This document shows, one piece after another, positions 1 through 9,240 of a DNA stretch of 64,000 nt. A program made the position numbers and the translations under genes. Numbering within the stretch: the first letter of the stretch is position 1; the number at the start of each line of letters is the position of its first letter. The DNA comes from Candidatus Methylomicrobium oryzae (GTDB lineage: Bacteria > Pseudomonadota > Gammaproteobacteria > Methylococcales > Methylomonadaceae): assembly GCF_016745425.1 (NCBI RefSeq), contig NZ_JAERVK010000004.1:124001-188000 (forward strand). Reading direction: 5' to 3'. The notes beneath the pieces were generated by a model that saw nothing but the letters and a program-made list of their open reading frames with translations, had not been told where the DNA came from and did not search any database.

Positions 1-1
1 G

Positions 2-256
2 GCGACGCTGGCCTGCTATGCATCGATGGCCTTGGTTTCGTACCTGTTGGGGCGAAAATACTACCCCGTTGCCTACGATCTCAAGCGTATCATCTTCTAT
101 ATCACGTTCGGCATCAGCCTCTATTGGCTGCATGTGCCGCTGACGAGCCGCGCCGGGCTGCCGGCCTGGTCGACCGCCGCGATGCTGATGCTGAGCTATT
201 TATTGACCGCCGCGCTACTGGAAGGCTGCAGGCGCGCGGCCCCTGTCCTTGAGTGA
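2..256 (+). CDS. Polysaccharide/oligosaccharide flippase, C-terminal fragment (partial)
   Basis: The reading frame is open from the first bases of the window and ends at a TGA at 254-256; the 5' part lies outside. The roughly 84 residues visible are very hydrophobic, with two apparent membrane segments separated by a short polar stretch containing a GRKYYPV motif. This resembles the last two helices of Wzx/MATE-type exporters that flip lipid-linked sugars across the inner membrane. The GDP-mannose hydrolase gene starting 10 bp downstream supports a role in surface polysaccharide synthesis. The family assignment rests on hydropathy and context because the diagnostic N-terminal part is absent. 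Confidence 0.55.
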   Translation, partial: ATLACYASMALVSYLLGRKYYPVAYDLKRIIFYITFGISLYWLHVPLTSRAGLPAWSTAAMLMLSYLLTAALLEGCRRAAPVLE

Positions 257-266
257 GGAGACGAAG

Positions 267-749
267 ATGACGCTTGACGAGCGCGATTTTCTGGAAGTGA
301 TCGAGCGCACCCCGCTGGTGTCGATCGATCTGGTCGTACAGGATCAAGCCGGACGGGTGCTGCTCGGCTGGCGCACCCGCGAACCGGCCAAGAATACCTG
401 GTTCGTGCCGGGCGGGCGCATCCGCAAAAACGAAACGCTCGACGCCGCGTTCTCGCGCATTGCCGCCGCCGAACTGGGGACCTCTCTCGCACGCTCGCAA
501 GCGGCGCTGCTTGGCGTCTATACGCATTTGTACGAGACCAATTTCGCCGGAGCGGCGGGTATCGATACCCATTACGTCGTGCTGGCTTATGCGCTCAGCG
601 CGGCCGAAGCCCCCCAAAGTTTGCCCAAGGAGCAGCACAGCGCGTATTGCTGGCTGAGCGCCGGCGAAGCGTTCCGTCACCCGGAAGTACATCCATATGT
701 GCTGCCGTATTTTGAGGCGCTTTCAGGATTAGCCGGTAACGCTGCTTAG
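267..749 (+). CDS. gmm: GDP-mannose mannosyl hydrolase (Nudix family)
   Basis: Predicted to hydrolyse GDP-mannose (or GDP-glucose) to GDP and the sugar, adjusting sugar-nucleotide supply for surface polysaccharides. The protein has about 160 residues, the usual size. It carries the variant Nudix box of this subfamily (GGRIRKNETLDAAF followed by AAELG), in which the ordinary REUxEE core is altered, as in E. coli Gmm; further on a THYVVLAY segment also matches that family. The ATG at 267 is preferred because GAGGAG lies 5-6 bases before it; an in-frame TTG at 249 would overlap the upstream gene. It is probably co-transcribed with the flippase gene. Confidence 0.88.
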   Translation: MTLDERDFLEVIERTPLVSIDLVVQDQAGRVLLGWRTREPAKNTWFVPGGRIRKNETLDAAFSRIAAAELGTSLARSQAALLGVYTHLYETNFAGAAGIDTHYVVLAYALSAAEAPQSLPKEQHSAYCWLSAGEAFRHPEVHPYVLPYFEALSGLAGNAA

Positions 750-769
750 ACCGTGACGACCGATCAGAC

Positions 770-794
770 CTGCCAGGTTTTAAAAACCTGGCAG
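770..794. repeat. Perfect 12-bp inverted repeat between convergent gmm and glnS
   Basis: CTGCCAGGTTTT is followed, after one A, by its exact complement, giving a hairpin with a very tight loop. It sits between two genes that end facing each other, so it may act as a bidirectional terminator, although no clean T-run follows on either side. The sequence also resembles a short palindrome dispersed in several bacterial genomes, so it may be a copy of an intergenic repeat. Confidence 0.5.
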
Positions 795-801
795 ATTTCT
801 A

Positions 802-2463
802 TCACTCCTTTACCCAGCCTTCCCGAAGTGTCACGGTCCGGTTGAACACCAGGTTATCGGCCCCGCTGTCCTTGTCGAGGCAGAAATAACCGATCCGTTC
901 GAATTGAAAGCAACTTTCGGGCGCCGCCGTCGCCAGGCTCGACTCGACCCGGCAGCCGCTGACGACCTGCAGCGAATCCGGATTCAGCACGCTCAGGAAG
1001 TTATCTTCGTTGTCCGGCTGCGGCACGGTGAACAGGCGGTCGTACAGGCGCATCTCGGCCGCCAGCGAATGAGCTTCGGAAACCCAGTGGATCACGCCTT
1101 TGACCTTGCGGCCTTCCGGGTTCTTACCGAGCGTGTCGGGGTCATAGCTGCAGCGCAGTTCGACGACATTGCCGTCCGCGTCCTTGATTACCTCGTCGCA
1201 GCGGACCACATACGAACCGCGCAGGCGCACCTCGCCGCCCGGCACCAGGCGCTTGTATTTCGGCGGCGGATTCTCGGAAAAATCGTCGCGCTCGATCAAC
1301 ACCGTTTTCGCAAACGGAACAGTTCGCGAGCCGAGCTCCGGACGTTGAGGATGGTTACCCAGGGTCAGATTTTCAACCTGCCCGTCCGGATAATTGGTGA
1401 TCACGACGCGGAGCGGTTCGGCCACCGCCATCACCCGCAGCGAATTCTGATTCAGATCCTCGCGGATGCAGTGTTCGAGCACGCTCATCTCGATCCATGA
1501 ATCTTTCTTGGTCAGGCCGATCCGCTCACAAAAATCGCGGATTGCGGCCGGAGTCACGCCTGCCCGGCGCAGCCCTGCAATCGTCGGCATCCGCGGATCG
1601 TCCCAGCCCGAGACATGCTTTTCGGTCACCAGCTGATTCAGCTTGCGTTTGCTGACGATCGTATATTCGAGCTGCAGGCGGGCAAACTCGATTTGCTGCG
1701 GCCGCCACGGCGTATTCAACTGCTCCAGCACCCAGTCGTACAAGGGGCGATGGTCTTCGAATTCGAGCGTGCAGAGCGAATGCGTAATCCCTTCGATCGC
1801 GTCCGAAATGCAATGCGTATAATCGTACATTGGATACAGGCACCAGTCGTGGCCGGTGCGCTGGTGATGCACGCGGCGAATCCGGTAAATCGTCGGGTCA
1901 CGCATGTTGATGTTCGGCGAAGCCATATCGATCTTCGCACGCAGCACATATTGCCCGTCCGCATACAGGCCGTCGCGCATGCCCTGGAACAGGGACAGAT
2001 TTTCCTCGACCGAACGGTCGCGGTCAGGGCTGTTCTTTCCCGGCTCGGTCAAAGTCCCGCGATTGGCCCGGATTTGCTCGGGCGTCGAACTGTCGACGTA
2101 GGCCTTGCCGTCCTTGATCAACTGCACCGCATAATCGTAAAGCTGCCCGAAATAATCGGACGCATGGCGAAGTTCGGACCACTCGAATCCCAGCCAATGC
2201 ACGTCGCGCTTGATCGATTCGACATATTCCTCGCTTTCCTTTTCGGGATTGGTATCGTCGAAACGGAGATTGCAGGTGCCGTGATATTCGAGCGCCAGAC
2301 CGAAATTGAGGCAAATCGATTTGGCATGGCCGATATGCAGATAACCGTTCGGTTCCGGCGGAAAGCGGGTGGCAACTTTGCCGTTGTGCTTGTTGGTCTT
2401 TAAATCGTTGTTGATGATATGGCGAATAAAATTCGCCGGCGACGGATTTTCATTAATGGACAT
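802..2463 (-). CDS. glnS: Glutaminyl-tRNA synthetase
   Basis: Class I aminoacyl-tRNA synthetase that charges tRNA-Gln with glutamine in the cytoplasm. At 553 residues it matches the usual length (E. coli about 554). The N-terminal catalytic domain shows the HIGH signature in [13 protein letters not shown] (about residues 36-48) and the KMSKS-type loop as [10 protein letters not shown] (about residue 270); the C-terminal half is the beta-barrel anticodon-binding region. The ATG at 2463 gives the expected N-terminus, though no strong ribosome-binding site is visible. It stands alone: the gene on its left converges on it and the next minus-strand gene ends 378 bp upstream. Confidence 0.97.
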   Translation of the reverse strand: MSINENPSPANFIRHIINNDLKTNKHNGKVATRFPPEPNGYLHIGHAKSICLNFGLALEYHGTCNLRFDDTNPEKESEEYVESIKRDVHWLGFEWSELRHASDYFGQLYDYAVQLIKDGKAYVDSSTPEQIRANRGTLTEPGKNSPDRDRSVEENLSLFQGMRDGLYADGQYVLRAKIDMASPNINMRDPTIYRIRRVHHQRTGHDWCLYPMYDYTHCISDAIEGITHSLCTLEFEDHRPLYDWVLEQLNTPWRPQQIEFARLQLEYTIVSKRKLNQLVTEKHVSGWDDPRMPTIAGLRRAGVTPAAIRDFCERIGLTKKDSWIEMSVLEHCIREDLNQNSLRVMAVAEPLRVVITNYPDGQVENLTLGNHPQRPELGSRTVPFAKTVLIERDDFSENPPPKYKRLVPGGEVRLRGSYVVRCDEVIKDADGNVVELRCSYDPDTLGKNPEGRKVKGVIHWVSEAHSLAAEMRLYDRLFTVPQPDNEDNFLSVLNPDSLQVVSGCRVESSLATAAPESCFQFERIGYFCLDKDSGADNLVFNRTVTLREGWVKE

Positions 2464-2841
2464 GAACTATAGGATTTAGGATTTTAGCTTCAGTTGCGCC
2501 GTGTAAGAAAGCGCCGATAAAAGGAAATGCAATGAATCATTTATGCTACTTGATTTAGGAAATCCAGTAAAGCGAGAAAACCCCCAAATCATTGAAGTGC
2601 AGGGTGCGGACATAAACCGATGGGTCATTGCCGGAAATCACATTAAATCACATTGTTGTCTACAAAGAGATTGATTGAAGTGCGCTTGGAAGACTTAACA
2701 ATATTGTGGAATTTAATGAATCGAATCCGTTGAAAACGCCGTGCAACACGGCACACTCCCTGCTTCGGAATATGATGCCGAAGTGCCGGCCGCGCTAAGG
2801 ATGCGGGCTTCTTTGAAGCGGTTTTACTGGCATAATGGGCG
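2464..2841. other. 378-bp intergenic region, no gene seen
   Basis: Lies between the start of glnS and the end of the REC-PAS-GGDEF-EAL gene. It should contain the glnS promoter, but I could not identify a convincing -35/-10 pair. There are no open frames with a ribosome-binding site, no tRNA and no strong hairpin. Base composition is more AT-rich than the neighbouring genes. Confidence 0.5.
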
Positions 2842-5424
2842 CTAGACCGGGAAAGCCGGAATATCCGAGAGCATTAACTCCGGCGGAGCCTGGCACAATG
2901 CGTCATTTTCGTAAAGCGGCTTGGGCTTGCCGGTGAAATAACCTTGCGCATAATCGACCTGCAGACCGTTCAAGGTTTGCAAAATCACTTGGTTTTCGAC
3001 AAATTCGGCGATCGTTTTCTTGCCGAGCATATGGCCGATATCGTTGATCGATTTCACCATCGCCAAATCGACCGAGTCATGTTCGATATCTTTCACGAAA
3101 AAACCGTCAATTTTCAAGAAATCGACCGGCAGGTGCTTGAGGTAAGCAAACGATGACAGGCCGCTTCCGAAATCGTCGAGCGAAAACTTACAGCCGTATT
3201 CCTTCAGGCGCCGCATGAAATCGGTAGCCAGCGTCAGATTCGCGATTGCCGCAGTTTCGGTAATTTCGAAGCAGACCTTGGCCGGCGGCATCGCCGTTCT
3301 GACGAACTCGCTTTCGATAAACCCGAGCAGATGAGGATCACTCAGGCTCGATCCCGAAAGGTTGATCGAACACAGCGACAAATATTCCAGCCGTTTGTGG
3401 TTTTCCGTAAAATAGTTGAATACGTTGCGAATCACCCACCGGTCGATCTTCGTGGCTAATTGATAACGCTCCGCGGCCGGTAAAAACGCGTTGGCCGAAA
3501 CCAGGTTGCAGCTTCTATCTTTCATCCGCAGCAGAATTTCGCAATGTTCGCCTTCCCCCATCCCGAGCGGCACGATATCTTGCGCATAAAGGCAAAAAAG
3601 ATCCTGCTCGAGCGCATTATTGATCCGAACCGCCCAGTTCATTTCGCCGTGATGCTGCACCAGCGCCTTGTCGTCCGCCCGATAAATATGCGTACGGTTT
3701 CTACCGGCCTCCTTCGCCGCAAAACAGGCCATGTCCGCCTGTTTCATGTGAATGTCGGAGCCGCCGTTGCGAATATCGATCATTACCAGCCCGATGCTGA
3801 CGCCGATCCGGAAACTTTTGTCCTGCCAGAAGAACTGGAATTGCTCGACCGCTTGATGAATTTTGTCGGTCACCGCAACCGCCGATTCCAGCGGGCAATT
3901 TTCCATCAGTATCGCGAATTCGTCGCCACCCAGCCGGGCCAGTGTATCGTTGCGGCGGATCACCTGCGAGAACAGGCTGCTGATCTGCCGGAGCAACTCG
4001 TCTCCCGCAGCGTGGCTGCAGGTATCGTTCACAATCTTGAATTGATCGAGATCGATATAGCACAGCGCATATTCGGCATTGGATTTACGCGTCAATGCCA
4101 TCACGCGTTCAAGCCGGCGATCGAACTCCTGCCGGTTGATCAATTGCGTCAGGGCATCGTGGCTTGCCTGATGGGCCAGTTTCTCGGTCAATTGCAGCGC
4201 TTCGGTGACGTCTTCCTGAATCGCGACAAAGTGCGTAATTTCGTCTTCCGAATTGATAACCGGCGCAATGGATTCGCGAGCCCAGTAAAGCTCTCCGGAT
4301 TTTTTCTGGTTTCGCAATACGCCGCGCCAGACTTGCCCGGCAGAAACGGTATCCCATAAGGCTTTTTGGCTGTCTGCCGACAATCCCGAACTGAATATTT
4401 TCGACGTCTTACCGACCACTTCCGAAGCGGAATAGCCTGTCGTTTCGGTAATTTTGCGGTTCGTGTATTCGATAATTCCGTTCCGGTCCGTAATGAAAAT
4501 AAAATTCGGGCTGTTGTCCATCGCATGATACAGCTTGCAAAGATCGTTCTCGACCAGTTTCCGTTCGTGAATATTTCTGATTACGCCGAAAATTCTCGGC
4601 AGTTCTTGGACATGGCTCTCGGACATGCGGAATAAATCGATCGAATAAGGATCGATGCCCATCGCGGTAATTTCTACATGCCTGAATTCGGATTCATTCC
4701 GGCACAGCAAGCGTAACTGGACCGTCATGGGGCTTCGGTCGAGGCCCACGCTCTTAAAAAGGGCGTCAGCTTTTCTCGAATCTTCCTTACAGACGAACTT
4801 CGAATAATGCTGTCCCGTCATTTCGGCCAGAGGCCGTCCCAGAATCGTTTCCACGGCTCTATTCAGATAAGAAAAACTTCCGGCCTCGTTCATCAGAAAA
4901 ATAATGTCCGGAGAATTTTCTACAAAGAACCGGTGCATCTGTTCGGAATGATGCAACCGGTTCAAAATCTGCTGATTTTGGTTTTGCAAACGGATAATTT
5001 TTTGCGCTTTCGCAACGGTATTTTTCAAGGCCTTGACTTCATAGGGTTTTTTAATGAAGTCGTGAACGAAGCTGTAGCGCAGGGTTCGCCTCGCCTCCAT
5101 AAAGCCCGCCTCTCCGCTGATCACGATCACTTGGGCGCTTAATCTCATGTCGTCGACATGCTTCAACACATCATAGCCGTGGCAATCGGGCATGTTCAGG
5201 TCCAGCAAAATCAGCTCCACCTGATATTTGCCCAATATGTCGATGGCCTCCCGGCCGCTTTGCGCCGCGATGACTTTGTAGCCCTCAAACTCGAAAATCT
5301 TGCGCAAACTGTCCCGAACGAGCTTTTCGTCATCAACAATCAATAATTCAATCGATTCTCCCTTTGCGCTCTCCGAATCGGCCGTATGAGATATTAGCGT
5401 TGAATCAAAAAGCATGGCGTTCAC
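2842..5424 (-). CDS. Response regulator with REC, two PAS, GGDEF and EAL domains (c-di-GMP turnover)
   Basis: An 860-residue cytoplasmic protein predicted to make and/or degrade cyclic di-GMP under phosphorelay control. Order: REC at about 25-140 with acidic pair D31/D32, phospho-acceptor D75 (LLDLNMPD) and a conserved Lys near 125; PAS at about 164-290; PAS at about 296-415 (with the NSPNFIFITD start); GGDEF at about 420-590 with an intact GGDEF motif; EAL at about 600-850. In the EAL domain the signature reads EIL, but the other metal and catalytic motifs (NLSGSS, FEITET, DDFGSG, KIDG, EFVEN, QGYF) are present, so phosphodiesterase activity is plausible. The gene begins 8 bp after the HDOD-kinase gene ends, so that kinase is the probable phosphodonor. 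Confidence 0.9.
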   Translation of the reverse strand: MNAMLFDSTLISHTADSESAKGESIELLIVDDEKLVRDSLRKIFEFEGYKVIAAQSGREAIDILGKYQVELILLDLNMPDCHGYDVLKHVDDMRLSAQVIVISGEAGFMEARRTLRYSFVHDFIKKPYEVKALKNTVAKAQKIIRLQNQNQQILNRLHHSEQMHRFFVENSPDIIFLMNEAGSFSYLNRAVETILGRPLAEMTGQHYSKFVCKEDSRKADALFKSVGLDRSPMTVQLRLLCRNESEFRHVEITAMGIDPYSIDLFRMSESHVQELPRIFGVIRNIHERKLVENDLCKLYHAMDNSPNFIFITDRNGIIEYTNRKITETTGYSASEVVGKTSKIFSSGLSADSQKALWDTVSAGQVWRGVLRNQKKSGELYWARESIAPVINSEDEITHFVAIQEDVTEALQLTEKLAHQASHDALTQLINRQEFDRRLERVMALTRKSNAEYALCYIDLDQFKIVNDTCSHAAGDELLRQISSLFSQVIRRNDTLARLGGDEFAILMENCPLESAVAVTDKIHQAVEQFQFFWQDKSFRIGVSIGLVMIDIRNGGSDIHMKQADMACFAAKEAGRNRTHIYRADDKALVQHHGEMNWAVRINNALEQDLFCLYAQDIVPLGMGEGEHCEILLRMKDRSCNLVSANAFLPAAERYQLATKIDRWVIRNVFNYFTENHKRLEYLSLCSINLSGSSLSDPHLLGFIESEFVRTAMPPAKVCFEITETAAIANLTLATDFMRRLKEYGCKFSLDDFGSGLSSFAYLKHLPVDFLKIDGFFVKDIEHDSVDLAMVKSINDIGHMLGKKTIAEFVENQVILQTLNGLQVDYAQGYFTGKPKPLYENDALCQAPPELMLSDIPAFPV

Positions 5425-5432
5425 CGTTACAA

Positions 5433-7571
5433 TTATCGGGCTTGTTTAAGAATGATTCGAGGGATATAAACGTAAAAAGCCGTGCCCGTCGCTGCCGAAG
5501 AGTCGCAGCGTATCATTCCTTTCAATTCATCAACCAGACTTTTACAGATTGTCAGGCCGAGGCCGGAATGGTCTTTCCCTTTTGTACTCGTCACTGGCGA
5601 ATATAAACATTGCAAAACATCTTCGGGCAAACCCGGACCTTTATCCTCGATCTTGATCTCGACAAATTCCCCGGACCCGAAATAAATGTTGTCTTTAGTG
5701 GATACCGTTATTTTACCGCCCGAAGAAGAGGCTTCTATCGCATTTTTCAATAAATTAATCAATATTTGTTTCAGTTTGTTTTTGTTGATCAATAACGGAG
5801 GAATCGCCTGATCCAACTTAACTTCAACCTTTATTTCACGGCCAGAAAACGTACCGCCTTGAAAAAGACCTTTCAAATCAGTAACCAGCAAGTTGATATC
5901 GGTCATACCGGAATCGTCCTCCGGGGCGTTTTCGAGACTTTGAGGCAAATGCAGGAGCAATTTGCCGACCCTGTCTATTTCGTCCTGGATGATCTTGATT
6001 TCATACGTATTTTCGCCGCTTAACCGCTCCGAAAGCAAATACAGATAATTTTGAATAATGCTGAGCGGGTTACTGACCTCATGCACCAGCTTTCTGGCAT
6101 GCAGTTGGTAATTTTTTCGGATTTCTTCGGCTTTTTGCCGATCGACTCTTTCGTTCGCCACGACATTCAGCAGAGCGTGCGCCGCCTCTCTCGAAAAGAG
6201 CGTGATGAAATCGGCTTTTGAAGCGAGCGCCTGTGCATCGGATTTACCGATTCCTGCCGCAATAACACCAACATGTCGCTCTCCATCGAACAGCGGAATC
6301 AGCATCAGACCGTCGGCTCCCAGCAACCGGCATATCTGACGATCGATGATGGATTTAAGATTTCGGGAACATGCATCGAACGAATGCATGATGCGTCTTT
6401 GCAACAAACATTTGGCCAGCAGGCTGTGATCCGGAGAAAGGTTAATCGTGACCGATGGCCATAGAAAATCCTCTTCCGGAAAACCGGTTACGCCTATCAA
6501 ATCGTTCGTTTCGGAACGGAATAGAAAAAAAGCGGCAACCTGAAAACCGAACAATGCGCACAAATCCTTGTGTACGACGCCGACAAGCTTAGCCAGTTCG
6601 GAGTTCGCCTCCAACTGCTGCCGAACAAAGGATGACAGCATCAGCGATTTGATCCGCTCCCCCAGACTTTTCCGGGCGGATTCCCTTTGATGTACGGAAG
6701 TCTGGCATTTTATCCCCTTGCCTTCAGGAGCGTCCACCTTTATCCCGATATCGTCTGCAGACTGCCGGACCAGGCCGCCGACCTCTTCGACTATGTCGTC
6801 GATCAGCGGTTGATGGATTCCGAAGAGCTTTTCGGCCAAATCCAGGACTTCCAGTCTATTGGCGGAGTCCATGCTGGCGATGCGCCCGGCAAGATTGACG
6901 ATTTTCACCAACTGGCCGCTATCGGCGATGGCTTCGAACGGCTGATATTGATGCCATACCGCATCGGATATAAAAGACTGAAGATTCCAGCTTTCAATCA
7001 AAGCCCCTCCCACTTCATTGTGATTGGCACCGAATAATCGTTTTTCCAGTTCTCCTTCCTGCCCGTCCAAATGCTGCTTCAGGAAATTCGAATAGTCCTT
7101 CGAAAAGCATTCCAGGAGAATCAGCTGGCCAATTCTGTGCAGCAATCCCGTTAAATAAGATTCGTCCGGGAAAGGGTAACAGATCAATTTCGCCAGTCTG
7201 TGCGCCACATGTGCGCAGGTTAAGGAACGATACCAGATAAGCTCGAGAAAGTCATGATTTATATGCGGAATTTCGGAAAAATACTGCTGAACCGAGCGCG
7301 TAATTGCAATCGTTTTTACCGTAGAGATCCCTAACACGACAACGACTCTATTCAAATCCGTAATTTCTCCCCATCGACGGTAATAGGAAGAATTGGCGAC
7401 GGCGAGCACCTTCGAACTCAGGCTGGCATCCTGGCCTATAATGCCCGCCAGTTCGCTTATATTTACCTCGCTGTTTTGGGTAGCCTTAATCAGGTCAAGC
7501 AATACTTTCGGAACGACCGGCAAATTATTGAGGTCAACCTTGGATAAAATTGACAGTACGGCATTGTCCAT
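5433..7571 (-). CDS. HDOD-GAF-histidine kinase hybrid sensor
   Basis: A 712-residue protein without obvious membrane segments. An HDOD domain (about 10-210, with NLPVVPKVLLDL and VLAVANSSYY) is followed by a linker, a GAF domain (about 325-470) and a histidine kinase: the H-box HEVSNPLSII has its phosphorylatable His at residue 497, the N-box reads ILINLLKNAIEAS, and the ATP-lid motifs DKGPGLP and GLGLTICKSL are intact. HDOD domains act in signalling and in regulation together with nucleotidyl cyclases; here one is fused directly to a kinase. The gene comes first in a two-gene operon with the REC-PAS-PAS-GGDEF-EAL protein, its likely partner. The signal sensed is unknown; GAF could bind a small ligand or a tetrapyrrole. 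Confidence 0.88.
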   Translation of the reverse strand: MDNAVLSILSKVDLNNLPVVPKVLLDLIKATQNSEVNISELAGIIGQDASLSSKVLAVANSSYYRRWGEITDLNRVVVVLGISTVKTIAITRSVQQYFSEIPHINHDFLELIWYRSLTCAHVAHRLAKLICYPFPDESYLTGLLHRIGQLILLECFSKDYSNFLKQHLDGQEGELEKRLFGANHNEVGGALIESWNLQSFISDAVWHQYQPFEAIADSGQLVKIVNLAGRIASMDSANRLEVLDLAEKLFGIHQPLIDDIVEEVGGLVRQSADDIGIKVDAPEGKGIKCQTSVHQRESARKSLGERIKSLMLSSFVRQQLEANSELAKLVGVVHKDLCALFGFQVAAFFLFRSETNDLIGVTGFPEEDFLWPSVTINLSPDHSLLAKCLLQRRIMHSFDACSRNLKSIIDRQICRLLGADGLMLIPLFDGERHVGVIAAGIGKSDAQALASKADFITLFSREAAHALLNVVANERVDRQKAEEIRKNYQLHARKLVHEVSNPLSIIQNYLYLLSERLSGENTYEIKIIQDEIDRVGKLLLHLPQSLENAPEDDSGMTDINLLVTDLKGLFQGGTFSGREIKVEVKLDQAIPPLLINKNKLKQILINLLKNAIEASSSGGKITVSTKDNIYFGSGEFVEIKIEDKGPGLPEDVLQCLYSPVTSTKGKDHSGLGLTICKSLVDELKGMIRCDSSAATGTAFYVYIPRIILKQAR

Positions 7572-8275
7572 ATTTTTTACGCTACCCGAGTTAATCCTGT
7601 ATTGATATTCGGCCTAACCCATTCTGTTGTAAAGCCATATTGGTATGCGCAAGGAAGAAGTTCTCATTTCAATAATGCGATGCGAGACTCAAAATTTCGT
7701 AACCGAAGGCAACAGGATGAGAAAAACGAGGGACACTTTTTCCGGTTCTGAATCAAATTGCAATTCCGTTTTAGAAATGAACGCGCAAAAATATCTTTCA
7801 ATTATGACGCCCTTATTAATTCCCTGAAAATAATTTTCCCAGGATCCGGGGATTGATACACGACCAGATCGCGGGCGCTCTGCGGGAGCATTAGTATCAC
7901 CATTCTCCGTAGTGAATGGCTGACGAAACGGGAGACGTACCGGCACAGCATCAAAGACAAAGACAGGGATTTCGCACCCCGCAGATAGAATCAGACTAAT
8001 GTATTACCGGCACCTGCGCAATCTCTGTTTAAGTTTAGCCTAATTTTACCGACAGTATAGTTCTTAACTCGCGGCTATCCAACCGCGCGGCGTATAGTAC
8101 GGCACGGATTTTACAGCCGCCCGGCAATGACGGCTTGAGGGATGAGTACAGATTCATGTTTGCCGATATATTGTTTTTATTCGATTTGAATGGATGGGAA
8201 TAACTCGACCGATTTTGCACGGATGGCATCAAAAAGAATGAATCCAATTAAATCACCCCCTCAGATATACAGATT
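7572..8275. other. 704-bp AT-rich intergenic region, no convincing gene
   Basis: The stretch between the HDOD-kinase gene and the small exported-protein operon is noticeably AT-rich. Short open frames exist on both strands (for example 7689-7946 and 8035-8247 minus, 7645-7827 plus), but they lack ribosome-binding sites, recognisable domains and consistent codon choice. The right half must contain the end of the exported-protein operon and the left half the kinase promoter. I see no tRNA and no clear terminator; it could hold degraded coding sequence. Confidence 0.45.
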
Positions 8276-8722
8276 TTAAGGGATTATCTGCCGCCACGGC
8301 CGGCTGCATTGACCGACATAAGGGTAATAGCCTGCCGGCTCGTCACAGTAATACCAGTAGCCCGGCATCTGTCCATCAGGACATGGCCTAACGGTCTGCC
8401 AACCTTCCGGGCAAACGGTCGCTTGAGGATAATAGCTGCCGGAACTGGAACAGTAAGACCAATACCGAGCACCGTAAGCCGGATTTCTTCCGGGCGGTTG
8501 TATATAAACGGGAGGAGGAGGCGGAGCCTGATAGACCGGGGGAGAATTATAATAATAAGGCGGGTAATACGGCGGATACCCATGCGGAAAACCGAAATAG
8601 AGGCTGAAGCCCGGCGGCCGGCCCCAGACACCCCAGTAACCGCGTCCATAGGCGAATATTTCTCTGCTATTTACCGATAAAAGGATGAATGCGCTTATCG
8701 TAAAGAACCTGCTTAATTTCAT
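8276..8722 (-). CDS. Exported Pro/Tyr-rich protein with a duplicated Cys/Trp motif
   Basis: A 148-residue protein of unknown function. Residues 1-24 look like a Sec signal peptide with a hydrophobic core (FFTISAFILLSV). The central part is rich in Pro, Tyr and Gly (for example YPPYYPPYYYNSPP and APPPPPVY). The C-terminal third contains two related units, each reading roughly YW-x-YC, about five residues, YYP, a Cys a few residues on, and a Trp; the four Cys could form two disulphides after export. A strong AGGAGAGG lies just before the ATG. It is the last gene of a three-gene set of small envelope proteins. Codon use is typical of the window, so I take it as a real gene. Confidence 0.72.
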   Translation of the reverse strand: MKLSRFFTISAFILLSVNSREIFAYGRGYWGVWGRPPGFSLYFGFPHGYPPYYPPYYYNSPPVYQAPPPPPVYIQPPGRNPAYGARYWSYCSSSGSYYPQATVCPEGWQTVRPCPDGQMPGYWYYCDEPAGYYPYVGQCSRPWRQIIP

Positions 8723-8757
8723 CAGCCTCTCCTGATTTGCTCATACTGGCTTGAAGA

Positions 8758-9168
8758 TCAGCGTCGGCTTCGTCCCCCGCCGCCGCTGAAAGGACTTTGC
8801 GGTCTTGACCGAATTCCGCCGCCGTCCCCACGCAGGATGCCTCCGCCTCCCCCCCATCGGCGGCCGCCCCCGCCCCAGCCTCTAGGCGCGTCCCAACGAT
8901 TAACACCACCCCAACGCCTGCCTCCGCCCCAATTCCAGTTCCGGCGGGTTCGCCAGTCATAGTAGGGACGGTACGGCCGGTAAGGATAGGAATAATAGTA
9001 AGGCCGATAGCTGTAATAGGAATAAGGCCAATAACCGTAGCTGCCGTAATAGCTCACACCGACGGAAGGATAGTAAGAATCGTAATAAGCACCGGCCGGC
9101 CCGTAATAATAGCAGCCTTGCAATAAGAGCATCCCTGACAGCCCGATCAATCTGAGATATCGTTTCAT
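8758..9168 (-). CDS. Predicted lipoprotein, Tyr-rich then Gly/Arg-rich
   Basis: A 136-residue protein with a short lipoprotein signal ending in the lipobox LLQGC, so Cys19 would be lipidated. The mature part has a Tyr-dense segment (about 20-70, many YYS, YRPY and PYYY units) followed by a basic Gly/Trp/Arg-rich tail (WGGGRRWGG-type units to the end). Such low-complexity composition suggests a surface-attached or matrix protein, or a polyanion-binding tail; no enzymatic domain is visible. A GAGGAAAAG ribosome-binding site precedes the ATG. It lies 35 bp upstream of the Pro/Tyr-rich exported protein and 72 bp downstream of the glycine-zipper lipoprotein. Confidence 0.72.
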   Translation of the reverse strand: MKRYLRLIGLSGMLLLQGCYYYGPAGAYYDSYYPSVGVSYYGSYGYWPYSYYSYRPYYYSYPYRPYRPYYDWRTRRNWNWGGGRRWGGVNRWDAPRGWGGGGRRWGGGGGILRGDGGGIRSRPQSPFSGGGGRSRR

Positions 9169-9240
9169 TTCAACTTTTCCTCAATCTAATCCGATTGGAC
9201 AATTCGTTGCCTGCCTGGGATGGGCCTATGCGGCCGAATT

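Noticed and set aside
7645-8247. Small frames of 60-85 codons in the AT-rich gap
   Set aside because: No ribosome-binding sites, no recognisable domains, and frames on both strands overlap one another.
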